DNA from: Xestospongia muta
Lineage: Eukaryota; Porifera; Demospongiae; Haplosclerida; Petrosiidae
NCBI GenBank assembly: GCA_963693285.1
Contig: OY848921.1
Coordinates: 1,426,001 to 1,490,000 of the forward strand
DNA: 64,000 bases
Reading direction: 5' to 3'
A model generated the notes under the pieces. The model ran no database searches. It was not told the DNA's origin and was given only the letters and a program-made list of their open reading frames with translations. The translations under genes and the position numbers were made by a program. The stretch's first letter is position 1; every line of letters begins with the position of its first letter. Positions 62,940 through 64,000 of this stretch are shown here, piece after piece.

Positions 62940-64000
62940 TTATGGTTCTATCATCTGTCTCCATTCTCCAATTTTGTCCGAGTTCACTCCACTACCACCA
63001 CAGACAATGACAACAATATGATGTAATTTGAGAGGTAGTTTTCCTTCAGATTGTAGTTGTGACAATACATTATTACTAGTAACACCAGCTACTGCAGCTC
63101 CACAAGCAGGAGGTATGTAGACACCATATTCATCTGAACAAAAGAAATAAATATACCTCTCTCTCTCTCTCTCTCTCTCACCAGCCATAAAGATACATGC
63201 TTTAAGAGCTTCTTCATCTGGTACAACACAAGATAACACATTATGTTCACTCAACCAGTCATATGTTTTTTTACAAACACGACAAGCACCTAAACATTTT
63301 GCTATACTGATGAGAAACATAATTTAAAAGGTCAGCTGCCATAACACTCATTATATAACCTTGTGATTCCATCAAGTTCAACCCATTTCTTTGCTTTCAC
63401 GCATGCATTCAAACTGTCTGCTCCTTTGGTTTCCATAGCAACAAATGGTACTTGACCCCACCCACATTGGTGCATCCCATGTAGTAGTCCATTCATCAGT
63501 CCTCCTCCCCCAACAGAAGCTACAATAACATCAGGTATTATGTCTGCTCCGAGTTGATCTTTAATCTCTGATATCATGGTAGCATGACCTTCCCTAGAGA
63601 TTATAAGGATCATCCATTACTGTCCATCTAACCATCCATCTTTAGTATGCACGCTTACCAAATTATAGGATTATCAAAAGGATGAATATACTCCACACCT
63701 AAATATCATGTTGTAATGACAAGTACGACTAATTCTAATTAATGTACCATCTTGTGCTGCAATCTCTAATGCTTTTTTATTAGTCTCATCAAATACCTAT
63801 AGTGTAGTATATACATAGTGATTATATAATTGAGCATCATCATGATAAGACTGAGACCAGTACAACTAGTATGAGTATCAGACCTTGCCATGAACTTGAA
63901 CAAAAGCTCCTTCTGACAGCAGTTTCTCTCTCATTACTTCTGGAGTAGTTTCTGGTACATAGACTGTGATCGGTCTGTTCAGCTTCATAGTAGCACAGGT
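62940..64000 (-). CDS. SDS: L-serine/threonine dehydratase, partial (N terminus beyond window)
   Basis: Seven exons seen: to the window edge from 63884, 63748-63796, 63659-63698, 63360-63593, 63182-63306, 62940-63133 (the first continues past 64000). Phases close. Motifs of the fold-type II PLP enzyme family: HPFDNPIIWEGHATM, the phosphate-binding loop VASVGGGGLMNGLLHG, VAMETKGADSLNA, PPACGAAVAGV, and VIVCGGSGVNSD near the C terminus. This order and spacing match animal serine dehydratase (SDS/SDSL), which deaminates L-serine to pyruvate and L-threonine to 2-oxobutyrate in the cytosol. The PLP-binding lysine lies in the missing N-terminal part. A (GA)n tract fills the start of the last intron. 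Confidence 0.9.
63157..63180. repeat. (CT)n microsatellite at a 5' splice site
   Basis: CT run on plus, GA in the minus-strand transcript of the serine dehydratase. It starts inside the donor (GTGAGAGAGA) of the intron between exons 63182-63306 and 62940-63133. Confidence 0.92.

Overview
The window is eukaryotic and AT-rich. Genes are closely packed, often head-to-head or tail-to-tail, and split by many short GT-AG introns of roughly 45-300 bp. Recognisable proteins are animal-type: a CDK2AP/DOC-1 NuRD subunit, phospholipase C epsilon-like, SIRT4-like, NIF3L1-like, GLOD4, CCDC33-like, mitochondrial uL18m, RILP-like, TMED2/p24-beta and serine dehydratase. Compactness, tiny introns and gene content suggest an early-branching metazoan, most likely a demosponge such as Amphimedon; this is inference. 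Exons were joined by hand using splice signals and reading phase, and for nearly all genes listed the phases close exactly.

Layout. 1-2.7 kb: no recognised gene. 2.7-13 kb: a first exon on the minus strand, then the CDK2AP-like gene and a 21-exon PLC-epsilon-like gene on plus. 13.4-18.2 kb: a 15-exon coiled-coil gene on minus. 18.5-21 kb: SIRT4-like and NIF3L1-like on plus. 21.3-53.4 kb: a large minus-strand array of M14A metallocarboxypeptidase genes (copies A to G here), with gene fragments, repeats and a transposable element. 53.4-64 kb: a second dense block: GLOD4 (+), CCDC33-like (-), uL18m (+), RILP-like (-), TMED2 (+) and a serine dehydratase (-) cut by the window edge.

The carboxypeptidase array is the most unusual part. 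A, D, E, F and G are full-length zymogen-type genes with signal peptide, propeptide and zinc site. B is equally intact in frame, but has lost the zinc-binding Glu and one zinc-binding His, the catalytic Glu and the R127-equivalent Arg, so it looks like a secreted pseudoenzyme. Its sister C is a decayed pseudogene carrying two of the same active-site substitutions. A segment of about 4.84 kb (type-I gene, 5' piece of a B-type gene, element piece, 5' piece of a C-type gene) is tandemly duplicated with very high similarity.

Inside the array I reconstruct a 6,841-bp element (43891-50731) with inverted terminal repeats and a 9-bp target duplication, inserted into the signal-peptide exon of a B-type gene. 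It shows no recognisable transposase but carries exon-like pieces, a tandem pair of tRNA-derived SINE-like repeats and a strong GC hairpin. Truncated copies sharing the same insertion point lie in the other two units, so the insertion is older than the duplications.
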